The translations under genes and the position numbers were made by a program. A stretch of DNA of 32,936 nucleotides from a bacterium. Lineage in GTDB: Bacteria; Planctomycetota; UBA1135; GCA-002686595. The notes under the pieces were generated by a model. That model made no database searches and was not told the DNA's origin. It saw nothing but the letters and a program-made list of their open reading frames with translations. The stretch lies in NCBI GenBank assembly GCA_024226735.1, contig JAAELL010000183.1, positions 1 to 32,936 of the forward strand, read 5' to 3'. Each line of letters opens with the position of its first letter. Position 1 is the first letter of the stretch. This document shows, piece by piece, positions 6,770 to 14,909 of the stretch.

Positions 6770-7569
6770 TCGCCGTCATCGAGCTCGGAACCTGGGACAT
6801 CGCGCTCGTCGCGGTGCTGATTCTGATCAACGCGGCGGTCAGCGTCGCGCTGCGGCTCGACCTCGGACGCCGGCTCCTCGTCGCCTCCACCCGCGCGCTG
6901 GTTCAGCTCTCCTTGCTCGGCTTCGTGCTCTCGTGGGTGTTCGAGGCGCGCAACCCATGGCTCATCGTCGCGATCATGGTCGCGATGGGTCTGGTCGCGG
7001 GCGTCGAGGCCGTGCGCCGCACGACGCGCCGCGTTCCGCGCATCTACCCCGCCAGCATGACGATCATGCTCGCGAGCTCGATGGCCGTGACGCTCTACGG
7101 CCTCGTGGTCGTGATCGGCACGCGCCCCTGGTACGAGCCGCAGTATGCGATTCCGATCCTCGGCATGATGCTCGGGAACACGTTGAACGGGATCTCGCTG
7201 GGCCTGGACGCGGCACTCGAGGGCTTCGACCGGGACCGGCGCCAGGTCGAGCTCCTACTCACCCTCGGCGCGACGCGGGCGGAGGCGAGCCGTGCCGTCG
7301 TCCGGCGCGCCGTCCGCACCGGGATGATTCCGATCCTCAACAGCATGATCGCGGTCGGAATCATCGCGATCCCGGGCATGATGACGGGCCAGATCCTCGG
7401 CGGAGAGGACCCGGCCGGCGCGGCGCGCTACCAGATCTTCATCCTGTTCTCGATCGCCGGTGGTGTCGCACTCGGCACCGTCGGTATCGTCGTCGCCACC
7501 GTCTCGCTCGTATTCGACGAACGCGATCGGCTACGCACCGATCGCATCCGGACCGTCGGTGCCCGGTAG
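6766..7569 (+). CDS. fetB: ABC transporter permease of the FetB / UPF0014 family
   Basis: 267 residues from ATG 6766, overlapping the ATPase stop by ATGA, which points to translational coupling. The protein has about six to seven hydrophobic segments. It carries FetB family blocks: the ARNPWLI region, ILGMMLGNTLNGISLGLDAA (about 125-144), the cytoplasmic coupling stretch with LLLTLGATRAEASR, and IPILNSMIAVGIIAIPGMMTGQILGG (about 187-212). With the ATPase it forms an inner-membrane exporter, in E. coli associated with iron efflux. Its 3' end overlaps the convergent sulfotransferase gene by 39 bp. The alternative upstream start at 6658 would lie inside the ATPase gene and is rejected. Confidence 0.9.
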   Translation: MIAVIELGTWDIALVAVLILINAAVSVALRLDLGRRLLVASTRALVQLSLLGFVLSWVFEARNPWLIVAIMVAMGLVAGVEAVRRTTRRVPRIYPASMTIMLASSMAVTLYGLVVVIGTRPWYEPQYAIPILGMMLGNTLNGISLGLDAALEGFDRDRRQVELLLTLGATRAEASRAVVRRAVRTGMIPILNSMIAVGIIAIPGMMTGQILGGEDPAGAARYQIFILFSIAGGVALGTVGIVVATVSLVFDERDRLRTDRIRTVGAR

Positions 7570-9474
7570 GGCAACACCCGCTGCCGAGAGCCTCTCGATC
7601 ACGCCCCCGAGCTCTGCCGCGTAGTGTTTCCAGCGACCGATCGAGCGCGTGTACACCGGCTGTCGCACCTGGTGCGAGCTGGCGGTGAAGCACACGCGGC
7701 CCGTGTCGTGGAACGACAGGCACGCAGGATCCCACTCGAGCCCGCAGAACTCGACCAGCTCGCGCGCGCCCGTCTCCAGGTCCTGCGCCAGGGCCTCGTA
7801 CTCGATCTCGTGTATCGCCAGAGGCAGCGCCTCGCGCCAGTGCTGCATCAAGTCGAGGTAGTCGCGGTAGCACGACGTGAGATCATCGAGGCTGTAGGTC
7901 GACGAGCAGCGGTTCGCCCCGAAGTTGGTGAAGAAGCACGACACGATCGTGTCGAGCGGATGACGCCGGACGTGCACGACCCGCGCACCCGGAAACATCA
8001 GAGCGATGAGCCCCAGCAACTGGTAGTTGCCCGGAGCTTTGTCGGTGAAGCGGGCGATCTCCTCCGGCTCGCGCCCCACCGTCGCCCAGTAGCGCTGCGC
8101 CATTCCCTGAATCGCTTCCGCGTCGAGCCGCTCGAGGCCACCTGGCCAGCGGTATTCGTCGCCGAAACGGCCGCGCAGTCCCAGCACCTCGTCACCGACG
8201 CACGAGTTCTCTCCCAGGGCGTGCACCGCGGGGTGCGCGGCGAGCACTTGCTCGACCAGCGAGGTGCCCGAGCGCGGCATCCCGACGATGAACACGGGTG
8301 CTTCACTCGCGTCGCCCAGGTCCGTGCGCGACGCGAAGAAGTTCTCGTCGCAGACCTGGATGGCCCCGCGCGCCAGCGCACTCTGCACCCGCCGGTCGTG
8401 GTGGACGCCGGACAAGCGGTTGCCGTGCGCGAAGTGCTCGAACGCGCGCGCATGCTCGCCGCCCTTGCGCAGGATCTCGCCGAGAGCGAAGTGCAGGTTC
8501 GACTCCGCGGGTCCGTCCCCCGCAAAGCCGTCGAGCTTCTCCATGAGCTCGCCCGCAGTCAGCGTGCCGCCGACTCGGGAGAGCTTGTACCACGGGCTGG
8601 TGATCGACGGATCGAGCTCCATGCCACTGCGGTAGTGCCGCTCCATCGCCTCGTCGTCGCCGCGCAGCTCGTAGTACCAACCCAGGAATACGTGGGCGGC
8701 CGCGTCGTTCGGCTCGAGCTCCAGTGCGCGCGTGAGGGATGCGTAGGCAGCCTCCACGTCGTGCCCGAGGAGTCGCGCACGGCCGAGGTCGCGGTGGACG
8801 CGGAAGTTGTCGGGCAGCGCCTGCGCCGCGCTCTCGAGCAGCGGGCGCCCCTGCTCCGGTCGGTTCTCCTCGAGCAGCCCACGCCCGAGTCGATAGCGCA
8901 GCTCCGGTGCTTCGGGCTGCAGCTGGAACGCGCGCTCGAACGCGCGCCGCGCGCCCGCCAGGTCCTTGAGGAGTCGTAGCGTCTGCCCCAGCAGGTCGTG
9001 GGCCTCGGGCGCGTTCGGCGCGAGGCGCACGGTCTGGCGCAAGACGGCCTCCGCCTCCTCGAGCTTGCCCGCTTGGCTCAGCATGCGGCCGAGCGTGAAC
9101 GATCCGTCCGCGTCCTGCGCGTCGCGCGCGACCGCCTCGCGGCACGCCTCGATCGCATCGTTCTTCTGCCCGAGTGCCTCGAGCGCGTTGGCGAGCGAGA
9201 GCCACACGCCGTCTTGTTCGGGGTCCGCCGCGATCGCGCGTTCGATCACCTTGAGGGCGCGCTGCGGCTCGGCGCGGCGCAGGAACAACAGGCCGATCTG
9301 GTGCAGAGCGACGGGGTGGTCACGCTTGCGCGCGAGCACGGCCCGCAGGCCTTTCTCGGCGGCGTCGAGGTCGCCCGCCATGAGGCTCTCGATCCCGTGC
9401 TGCAGATCGCGCAGAAGCTTGGGGCTGGTACGCGGCTCGGCCTTTTGGAGGCGCTGGGGATGGGGTTGGGACAT
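7531..9474 (-). CDS. TPR-repeat sulfotransferase
   Basis: 647 residues. I chose ATG 9474, where the protein begins MSQPHPQRLQ with GGAG just upstream, over an upstream ATG at 9591 that adds 39 poorly conserved-looking residues. Residues ~20-300 are tandem TPR units of about 34 residues (for example AEKGLRAVLARKRDHPVALHQIG, WLSLANALEALGQKNDAIEA, HVFLGWYYELRGDDEAMERH). Residues ~390-640 are a sulfotransferase domain: PVFIVGMPRSGTSLVEQ (393-409) is the 5'-phosphosulfate loop for PAPS, and VVHVRRHPLDTIVSCF (499-514) the 3'-phosphate loop. It would transfer sulfate from PAPS to a carbohydrate or protein; TPRs may bind the acceptor or partner. No signal peptide is visible, so it is likely cytoplasmic. 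Such TPR fusions are common in planctomycetes. Confidence 0.92.
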   Translation of the reverse strand: MSQPHPQRLQKAEPRTSPKLLRDLQHGIESLMAGDLDAAEKGLRAVLARKRDHPVALHQIGLLFLRRAEPQRALKVIERAIAADPEQDGVWLSLANALEALGQKNDAIEACREAVARDAQDADGSFTLGRMLSQAGKLEEAEAVLRQTVRLAPNAPEAHDLLGQTLRLLKDLAGARRAFERAFQLQPEAPELRYRLGRGLLEENRPEQGRPLLESAAQALPDNFRVHRDLGRARLLGHDVEAAYASLTRALELEPNDAAAHVFLGWYYELRGDDEAMERHYRSGMELDPSITSPWYKLSRVGGTLTAGELMEKLDGFAGDGPAESNLHFALGEILRKGGEHARAFEHFAHGNRLSGVHHDRRVQSALARGAIQVCDENFFASRTDLGDASEAPVFIVGMPRSGTSLVEQVLAAHPAVHALGENSCVGDEVLGLRGRFGDEYRWPGGLERLDAEAIQGMAQRYWATVGREPEEIARFTDKAPGNYQLLGLIALMFPGARVVHVRRHPLDTIVSCFFTNFGANRCSSTYSLDDLTSCYRDYLDLMQHWREALPLAIHEIEYEALAQDLETGARELVEFCGLEWDPACLSFHDTGRVCFTASSHQVRQPVYTRSIGRWKHYAAELGGVIERLSAAGVALPGTDGPDAIGA

Positions 9475-9606
9475 AGGAGCTCCGGCTGGGATCGGTACAG
9501 TTCGGTATCGTCCTGAGACAGAAAGAGCTGAAGCCCGCGCAGGGGCTTCGGCGCCGATTCCGGGAGCTTGCCCCCACCGGACGCGCTCCAATCCTTAATC
9601 TCCGGC
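9475..9606. other. Divergent intergenic region
   Basis: 132 bp between the starts of the sulfotransferase (minus) and the cytochrome protein (plus). It contains a hairpin GAAGCCC-GCGCAG-GGGCTTC at 9530-9549. Promoters for both genes should lie here, but no strong -35/-10 pair stands out. Confidence 0.4.
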
Positions 9607-10722
9607 ATGCTGATCCCCCTCCTGGTCTCCCTCGCCGCCGTCCCGCAGGCGGCACAGGACCCGCCCGACGCCGTCCCCGCCCAGTACCTCCTGCACTGTG
9701 CCGCCTGCCACGGCGAGCGTGGCGACGGCGAGGGGACGACCGAGCTCGACCGCAAGCCACGCAGCTTCGTCGACGGCGGGTTCTCGTACGGCAACACGCA
9801 GGCCGCGATCTACCGCTCGCTCACCCACGGCATCCCCGGGACGCCGATGCCGGCCTTCGACGCGGCCATGAGCGAGGACGAGCGCGTGCGCATGGCGGAG
9901 TACGTCATCTCCCTCGGACCCGAGCGGCGCGTCGTCGATCCGAAGAGGACCGTGATGGTCGTCGCGGACCGGCCCCTGATCGTGCGCGGGATGCTGCCCG
10001 CCATCGTCCCCGGCGCGAAGCAGCAACCGCGGGGCCTGTTGATCGGCACGACCTCGGGCGCGACGTTCGAGTACCGCGTCGACGACGTGCGACTGCTCGG
10101 CGTGCGGCAAGGGGACTTCGTCGAGCGGCGCGACTGGACAGGGCGCGGCGGCAACGCGTTGAAGCCGCTCGGCAAGCTGGTCTACCTGTGCAACGACGCG
10201 GAGCCGGGGCCGACGTTCCGGCTCGTGCGCGGTGAGGCCGAGGTGCCCCTGACGTCGAAGATGAAGGGGACGTTCGTGCGCGAGGGCCTCGTCGGGCTCG
10301 AGTACGTGCTGGTCGCGGGTGCCGAAGAAGTCGCGCACGTCGAGGAAGCCGTGCGCTCGATCGGAACGTCAGTCGGCGCGGGGTTCGGGCGCCGGTTCCT
10401 CATTGAGGCGATCGGCGAGGAACGCACGCTGCGCTTCGACTCGTCGACGACCAATCGCCCGTCGATGATCGAGGCGGGCGGAGGCTCCCGCGGCGCACCC
10501 GGGCGCGAATCGGCGCACTGGGCGCAAGCGGCACTCGAGCGACCAGACGGACTCAAGCTCTACATCCAGACCGTCTCCGCCGGTTCGCTCGGAACAGACA
10601 CCTACACACGCGAGCTGACGCTGGCTGCGGGAACGAGCCAGGAGTTCGACGTGGCGACGATCGTGCTGACCGATTGGAACCCGGAGATCCAGAGCGCGCT
10701 GGAGAAGGAGCTGTCCCGATGA
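9607..10722 (+). CDS. Secreted monoheme cytochrome c fused to a PVC-type C-terminal domain
   Basis: 371 residues from ATG 9607, which places a short signal peptide (MLIPLLVSLAAVPQAAQ) at the N-terminus; an upstream ATG at 9568 would bury it. The heme c site is CAACH at 31-35 with a probable Met ligand at 81 (GTPMPAF), so the first ~110 residues form a class I cytochrome c. Residues ~115-370 resemble the domain that follows heme modules in planctomycete and verrucomicrobial dehydrogenase-like proteins (RGLLIGTTSGATFEYRVDDVRL, DWTGRGGNALKPLGKL); its exact role is not known to me. It overlaps the next gene by ATGA, so the two are coupled and probably form one periplasmic electron-transfer unit with the propeller protein. 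Confidence 0.85.
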   Translation: MLIPLLVSLAAVPQAAQDPPDAVPAQYLLHCAACHGERGDGEGTTELDRKPRSFVDGGFSYGNTQAAIYRSLTHGIPGTPMPAFDAAMSEDERVRMAEYVISLGPERRVVDPKRTVMVVADRPLIVRGMLPAIVPGAKQQPRGLLIGTTSGATFEYRVDDVRLLGVRQGDFVERRDWTGRGGNALKPLGKLVYLCNDAEPGPTFRLVRGEAEVPLTSKMKGTFVREGLVGLEYVLVAGAEEVAHVEEAVRSIGTSVGAGFGRRFLIEAIGEERTLRFDSSTTNRPSMIEAGGGSRGAPGRESAHWAQAALERPDGLKLYIQTVSAGSLGTDTYTRELTLAAGTSQEFDVATIVLTDWNPEIQSALEKELSR

Positions 10723-13394
10723 CGTTCCTTCCGCTGCTCGCTGGGCTGCTCGTCGGGCCCCTCATCGGGCTCCAAGACGGCCCGAGCGAAGCCGACTTCT
10801 ACGCCGTCGACTACCTCCCGACGCCCCAGGACGAAGTGATCGAAGTCGGCGGCATGGACTTTCTGTCCGACGGCCGCCTCGTCGTCTCGACGCGCCGCGG
10901 ACAGGTCTGGATCATCACCAATCCGCTGGCCGACGACCCCGCCGACGCCACCTTCTCCTTGTACTGCGAGGGACTGTGGGAGGGCCTCGGCCTCGCGGTC
11001 GTGAACGACGTGATCCACGTCGTCCAGCGCGGCGAGCTCTCGCGCCTGTTCGACACCGATGGCGACGGGGTCTGCGACCGGATCGAGACCGTCACCGATG
11101 CCTGGGGGCTCTCGGGCAACTACCACGAGTTCGCCTTCGGCCTGCCGCGCGACGACGACGGCAACCTGTACGTCGGCTTGAACCTCGCGTTCTTCTCGCC
11201 CCAGTGGTGGCACGGCAAGTCCGCCGTTCCGTGGCGCGGCTGGGTCCTGCGCATCTCCCCCGACGGCGACGCGACACCGGTCGCCTGCGGCTTCCGCAGC
11301 CCCTGCGGCATGGGCCGCAACGCGGCGGGCGACATCTTCGTCACCGACAACCAGGGCGACTGGGTCTCGTCGAGCCCGATCTACCACCTGACCGACGGCG
11401 CCTTCTACAGCCACCCGGCCTCGCTCGATTGGACCGACGGCTACATCGCGTCGAAGACCAAGGCCTCCAGCGAGATCCCCGCCGCGCGCGCCTCCGAGCG
11501 CAAGCCGCCGGCGATCTGGATCCCGTACAAGTGGTCGCGCTCGACCGGAAACCTGGCCAGTGACGAGACCGGCGGCCGCTTCGGTCCGTTCGCGGACCAG
11601 CTCTTCGTCGGCGAGCTCACCAACGGCCTGGTCGTGCGAGCCGACCTCGAGAAGGTGCGCGGTGAATACCAGGGCGCGGTGATGATGTTTCGGCGCAACA
11701 TCGGTTCGGTCGCGCGCGTCGCGTTCGCGCCGGACGGGACGCTGTTCTGCGGGTTGACCAACCGCGGCTGGGGCGGCAAGACGCCGGCGGACGGCATCGC
11801 GCGCGTGCGCTGGCAGGGCGGCGTGCCGATGGAGATGCAGCGCGTGCACCTGTTGCAGGACGGTTTCGAGGTCACGTTCACGCACCCGGTCGCAGACGAC
11901 TGCACGATCACGACCGACGAGGTCGACCTTCAGCAGTACGACTACGACTACTGGTGGGAGTACGGCTCGCCGGAGCGCCACACGGCGCGCGTCGAGGTGA
12001 CGGGCACCGAGCTCTCGGGCGACCGCACGCGGCTCACGATCCGCACCGCGGGTCTGACGCCGGCGATGGTCGCGCGCTGTGTTCTCTCAGACGTCGTCGG
12101 TAACGGCGGACGGCCGCTCCTGCACGGCGAGTTCAACTACACGATCAACCAGCTGCCCGAGGGCGAGGCGACGTCGGACTTCGTCGCCAAGGTCGTCCCG
12201 CCGCCGCCTTCGAAGGACTCGACCGAGGAGGGCTGGGTGCGCCTGTCCTACGGCGACCCGTTCCAGCTCTGGGAGAGCTCGGGTTGGAAGCTGTGCGACG
12301 TCGACCTCGAGCCGGACGATCCGACCAAGCTCGCGACGCGCGACGGCGTCGGCGCGCTGGTCAACCTGGGCGAGGGCAAGCCCTCGCACTACGTCTCCAA
12401 GCCCGTCTTCGGCGATGCCGAGTTCCACGTCGAGTTCCTCTTGCCGCAGGGCGGCAACTCGGGCGTGTACGTCATGGGCCGCTACGAAGTCCAACTCGCC
12501 GACAGCGCGGGTGTGCGCGATCCCGGCTTCTCCGATTGCGGCGGCGTGTACAAGGGCGAGACCTGGCGTGGAGCGGGCCCCGCCTTCAACGCGTTCAAGG
12601 GCGCGGGCACCTGGCACGACCTCGACATCCGCTTCCGGGCGCCGCGCTTCGACGCGGACGGCAAGAAGACGCGCAATGCGAGCTTCGAACGCGTCTTGTT
12701 GGACGGCACCGCGATCCACAAGGACCTCGAGGTGCCCGAGCCGACGCTCGGTCCCCTTTTCGCGGACGAGGCGGCGACCGGACCGCTCCTGCTGCAGGGG
12801 GACCACGGACCGGTCGCGTACGGCAACCTGCGCGTCAAGCCGCTCGGCAAGAGGCGCAAGGATGAAGAGGGCTGGGAGCCGGTGTTCCCCGAAGCGAGCT
12901 TCGAGGAGTGGAAGAGCACGGGCAACGCGGAGTGGGAGCTGACCGACGAAGGCGTGTTGATCGGCACTGGCGAGATGGGCCACATCTTCAGCCCGCGTGC
13001 CGACTACGAAGACTTCGAGCTGCGCGGCCGCTTCAAGATCAACGATGGCGGCAACTCGGGCCTGTACTTCCGCGTGACTCCGACCGACGGCTGGCCGGAC
13101 GGCTACGAGGCGCAGATCAACAGCAACTACCCCGATCCCCAGAAGACGGGCAGCCTCTACAACCTGTCGAAGATTCTCGTGCACCCGATCGCGGAGAACA
13201 CGTGGTTCGACTACCACGTCACGTGCCGCGGCACCGACGCCGGAACCCACATCGTGATCCGCGTCAACGGCCTCGCCCTCGTCGACTACGTGGACACCGA
13301 GAATCGCCACGCACGCGGCCACGTCGGGCTACAGCAACACCACAAAGGCTCGCGCATCGAGGCCAAGGACGTCGTGATCCGCGAGCTGAAGTAG
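10719..13394 (+). CDS. Secreted beta-propeller (sorbosone/PVC dehydrogenase-like) protein with two DUF1080 domains
   Basis: 891 residues from ATG 10719, with the upstream stop overlapping by ATGA and GGAGAAGGAG as ribosome site. A short hydrophobic leader (MTFLPLLAGLLVGPLIGLQ) indicates export. Residues ~25-380 are a propeller-like domain with DFLSDGRLVVSTRRGQVWII, a Ca-binding-like DTDGDGVCDRIE, YHEFAFGLPRDDDGNLYVGL and CGFRSPCGMGRN. Two DUF1080 (3-keto-disaccharide hydrolase / LamG-like) domains follow: ~530-715 (GGNSGVYVMGRYEVQLADS, GGVYKG, GTWHDLDIRFRAPRFD) and ~725-890 (DFELRGRFKINDGGNSGLYF, EAQINSN, WFDYHVTCRG, RGHVGLQQH). Family knowledge links these domains to sugar oxidation and cleavage of 3-keto glycosides in the periplasm. 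The heme subunit encoded just upstream is the likely electron acceptor (inference). Confidence 0.87.
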   Translation: MTFLPLLAGLLVGPLIGLQDGPSEADFYAVDYLPTPQDEVIEVGGMDFLSDGRLVVSTRRGQVWIITNPLADDPADATFSLYCEGLWEGLGLAVVNDVIHVVQRGELSRLFDTDGDGVCDRIETVTDAWGLSGNYHEFAFGLPRDDDGNLYVGLNLAFFSPQWWHGKSAVPWRGWVLRISPDGDATPVACGFRSPCGMGRNAAGDIFVTDNQGDWVSSSPIYHLTDGAFYSHPASLDWTDGYIASKTKASSEIPAARASERKPPAIWIPYKWSRSTGNLASDETGGRFGPFADQLFVGELTNGLVVRADLEKVRGEYQGAVMMFRRNIGSVARVAFAPDGTLFCGLTNRGWGGKTPADGIARVRWQGGVPMEMQRVHLLQDGFEVTFTHPVADDCTITTDEVDLQQYDYDYWWEYGSPERHTARVEVTGTELSGDRTRLTIRTAGLTPAMVARCVLSDVVGNGGRPLLHGEFNYTINQLPEGEATSDFVAKVVPPPPSKDSTEEGWVRLSYGDPFQLWESSGWKLCDVDLEPDDPTKLATRDGVGALVNLGEGKPSHYVSKPVFGDAEFHVEFLLPQGGNSGVYVMGRYEVQLADSAGVRDPGFSDCGGVYKGETWRGAGPAFNAFKGAGTWHDLDIRFRAPRFDADGKKTRNASFERVLLDGTAIHKDLEVPEPTLGPLFADEAATGPLLLQGDHGPVAYGNLRVKPLGKRRKDEEGWEPVFPEASFEEWKSTGNAEWELTDEGVLIGTGEMGHIFSPRADYEDFELRGRFKINDGGNSGLYFRVTPTDGWPDGYEAQINSNYPDPQKTGSLYNLSKILVHPIAENTWFDYHVTCRGTDAGTHIVIRVNGLALVDYVDTENRHARGHVGLQQHHKGSRIEAKDVVIRELK

Positions 13395-13428
13395 CCTGGA
13401 TGGAGGGGTCCGTCATCAGGAGTTCCGT

Positions 13429-14238
13429 ATGACCCGTCTCATTGCACTCGTCATCGCCGTCTCGTGCATCGCGGCCGTCGCCGCGCGTGGCGGCGACCCG
13501 ACCCCCGGCCCGGTGATCGCCGTCGGCGGAGGTGGTACGCCCGAGGCCGTGTTCGTGCGCGCGCTCGAGCTAGCCGGTTCGAATCGCGCGGTCGTCGTGA
13601 TCCCCCATGCTTCGCTGTCCGAGAACCGCGGCGAAGCGACGGTCGGCGCCTGGCGCAAGGCGGGCGCGCGGCGCGTCACGAACCTGGACGGCAAGGTCGA
13701 CCTCGCGAGCAAGCGCGCACGCGCGCTGATCGAGTCCGCCGGCATCGTGTGGTTCCCCGGCGGGTCACAGGTGCGGCTCTGCGCGGCGCTCGAGGAGGCG
13801 AAGCTCACGGCACTGATCGCCGAGCGCCACCTGGCCGGCGTCGTCGTCGGCGGCACGAGTGCAGGCGCGGCGGCCATCAGCGAAGTCATGATCTCCGGCG
13901 CCCCGGAGCCGGCGGCGTTCCACGTCGGCGCAATGCGGCCGCACAAGGGGCTCGGACTCGTGCCGTGGGCGATCGTCGATCAGCACTTCATCGAGCGCGG
14001 CCGCAACAGCCGCCTCCTGACGGCGGTGCTCGATCACCCACGAAGGCTGGGCGTCGGGATCTCCGAGCGAACGGCGATCATCACGAACGCGGACGGCTTC
14101 GAGGTCCTCGGCGAGGGACCGGTCGTCGTCTACGACGCCTCGCAGGCCGAGATCAGCGGTGGCAAGGTCGGCGAACCCCGCGGCGCGCGCGGTGTCGTGA
14201 TCGACGTCTTGCGCTCTGGGGATCAGTTCGAGCGCTGA
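13429..14238 (+). CDS. Secreted cyanophycinase-like peptidase (family S51)
   Basis: 269 residues with a signal peptide (MTRLIALVIAVSCIAAVAAR). AGGAG precedes the ATG by about 6 bases. The S51 signature is present: GGGGTPEAVFVRALELAG at the start, VWFPGGSQVR (107-116), the nucleophile Ser144 in VVGGTSAGAAA, and a HVGAMRPHKGLGLVPWAIVDQHFIERGR block (~161-188) with the DQHF-RGR family motif. Cyanophycinases cleave cyanophycin (Asp-Arg polymer) to dipeptides; secreted forms can use external polymer. The true substrate is unproven. It follows the propeller gene by 34 bp and may share its transcript. Its stop is 7 bp from the convergent nsrR stop. Confidence 0.9.
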   Translation: MTRLIALVIAVSCIAAVAARGGDPTPGPVIAVGGGGTPEAVFVRALELAGSNRAVVVIPHASLSENRGEATVGAWRKAGARRVTNLDGKVDLASKRARALIESAGIVWFPGGSQVRLCAALEEAKLTALIAERHLAGVVVGGTSAGAAAISEVMISGAPEPAAFHVGAMRPHKGLGLVPWAIVDQHFIERGRNSRLLTAVLDHPRRLGVGISERTAIITNADGFEVLGEGPVVVYDASQAEISGGKVGEPRGARGVVIDVLRSGDQFER

Positions 14239-14245
14239 GCGCGCC

Positions 14246-14686
14246 TCACTCGCGGCTGAGGAGCTTCTTGTACCGACCCCGTCCAGGCGCGCCGAGGATG
14301 TCAGCGAGCGTATAGCCGTCCAGGACACTCTGGAACGCCTCCTCGGCTTCGCCGAGGATTCCGCCGAGCCCGCACACCGGTGCGATCGGGCACGCGTTCG
14401 ATTCGGCGTCGAAGCACTCGACGATGTGGAAGTCGGGCTCGAACTCACCGACGACTTCCCCGACGACGATCTTGTCGGGCTCGGCGCCGAGCTCGAGGCC
14501 GCCGCCGCGTCCGCGCTTGGCCTCGATGAAGCCCTTGCGCGCAAGGTGGTTGACGACCTTGCCCAGGTGGTTGGCGGAGATCCCGAACGACTCGGCGATC
14601 TCCGCCTTCTGCACGAGGCGCTCACGATGCACGCCGAGGTAGATGAGAACGCGCAGGGCGTAGTCGGCGTAGTTCGTCAAGCGCAT
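14246..14686 (-). CDS. nsrR: NsrR-like Rrf2-family transcriptional regulator with three Fe-S cysteines
   Basis: 146 residues from ATG 14686 (MRLTNYADYALRVLIYL, the standard Rrf2 start). The winged helix-turn-helix covers about 1-75 (EIAESFGISANHLGKVVNHLARKGFI, then the wing RGRGGGLEL). Three cysteines at 91, 99 and 105 in VECFDAESNACPIAPVC match the cluster ligands of NsrR, and the C-terminal LGEAEEAFQSVLDGYTLADIL block also fits NsrR rather than IscR. NsrR represses genes for nitric-oxide defence; NO damages the cluster and lifts repression. The gene follows a small membrane-protein ORF by 10 bp and probably closes a three-gene operon starting at 16542, upstream of which are two NsrR-like boxes. 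Autoregulation is therefore likely (inference). Confidence 0.9.
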   Translation of the reverse strand: MRLTNYADYALRVLIYLGVHRERLVQKAEIAESFGISANHLGKVVNHLARKGFIEAKRGRGGGLELGAEPDKIVVGEVVGEFEPDFHIVECFDAESNACPIAPVCGLGGILGEAEEAFQSVLDGYTLADILGAPGRGRYKKLLSRE

Positions 14687-14696
14687 GGTCGTGCGG

Positions 14697-14909
14697 TCAG
14701 TCCTCGGGCTCGATCCGAAGACTACACCGGCACGCGTTCTCCGTACCACCTACACGGTCCATCTTTGCCTCCTCGTCCGGCACCGGGGCGAGGAGGGTCC
14801 AGAATGCCGCGATGGCGATCACGGCTACGCCCAGGGCGCAGCCGGCCTTGGTTTTACTGCTCGCGAGGTAGGACACGGCCGTTCGCTCCGATGCGCGTCT
14901 GACGTTCAT
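14697..14909 (-). CDS. Small single-pass membrane protein between the cytochrome gene and nsrR
   Basis: 70 residues. A basic N-terminus is followed by one hydrophobic segment (AGCALGVAVIAIAAFWTLLAP, about 22-42) and a short polar tail with a CRC motif. It overlaps the end of the diheme cytochrome gene by 56 bp and ends 10 bp before nsrR, an arrangement typical of an operon. I do not recognise a family. It might assist maturation or anchoring of the cytochrome or be a spurious frame; the overlap is fairly long, but without it there would be a 167-bp gap inside the operon. Confidence 0.5.
   Translation of the reverse strand: MNVRRASERTAVSYLASSKTKAGCALGVAVIAIAAFWTLLAPVPDEEAKMDRVGGTENACRCSLRIEPED

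Noticed and set aside
7624..8979. 451-residue plus-strand frame antisense to the sulfotransferase
   Set aside because: It mirrors the TPR-sulfotransferase gene and has no recognisable motif.
9530..9549. Hairpin as a terminator or riboswitch between divergent genes
   Set aside because: A 7-bp stem with no T-run and no conserved aptamer features. Recorded only within the intergenic note.
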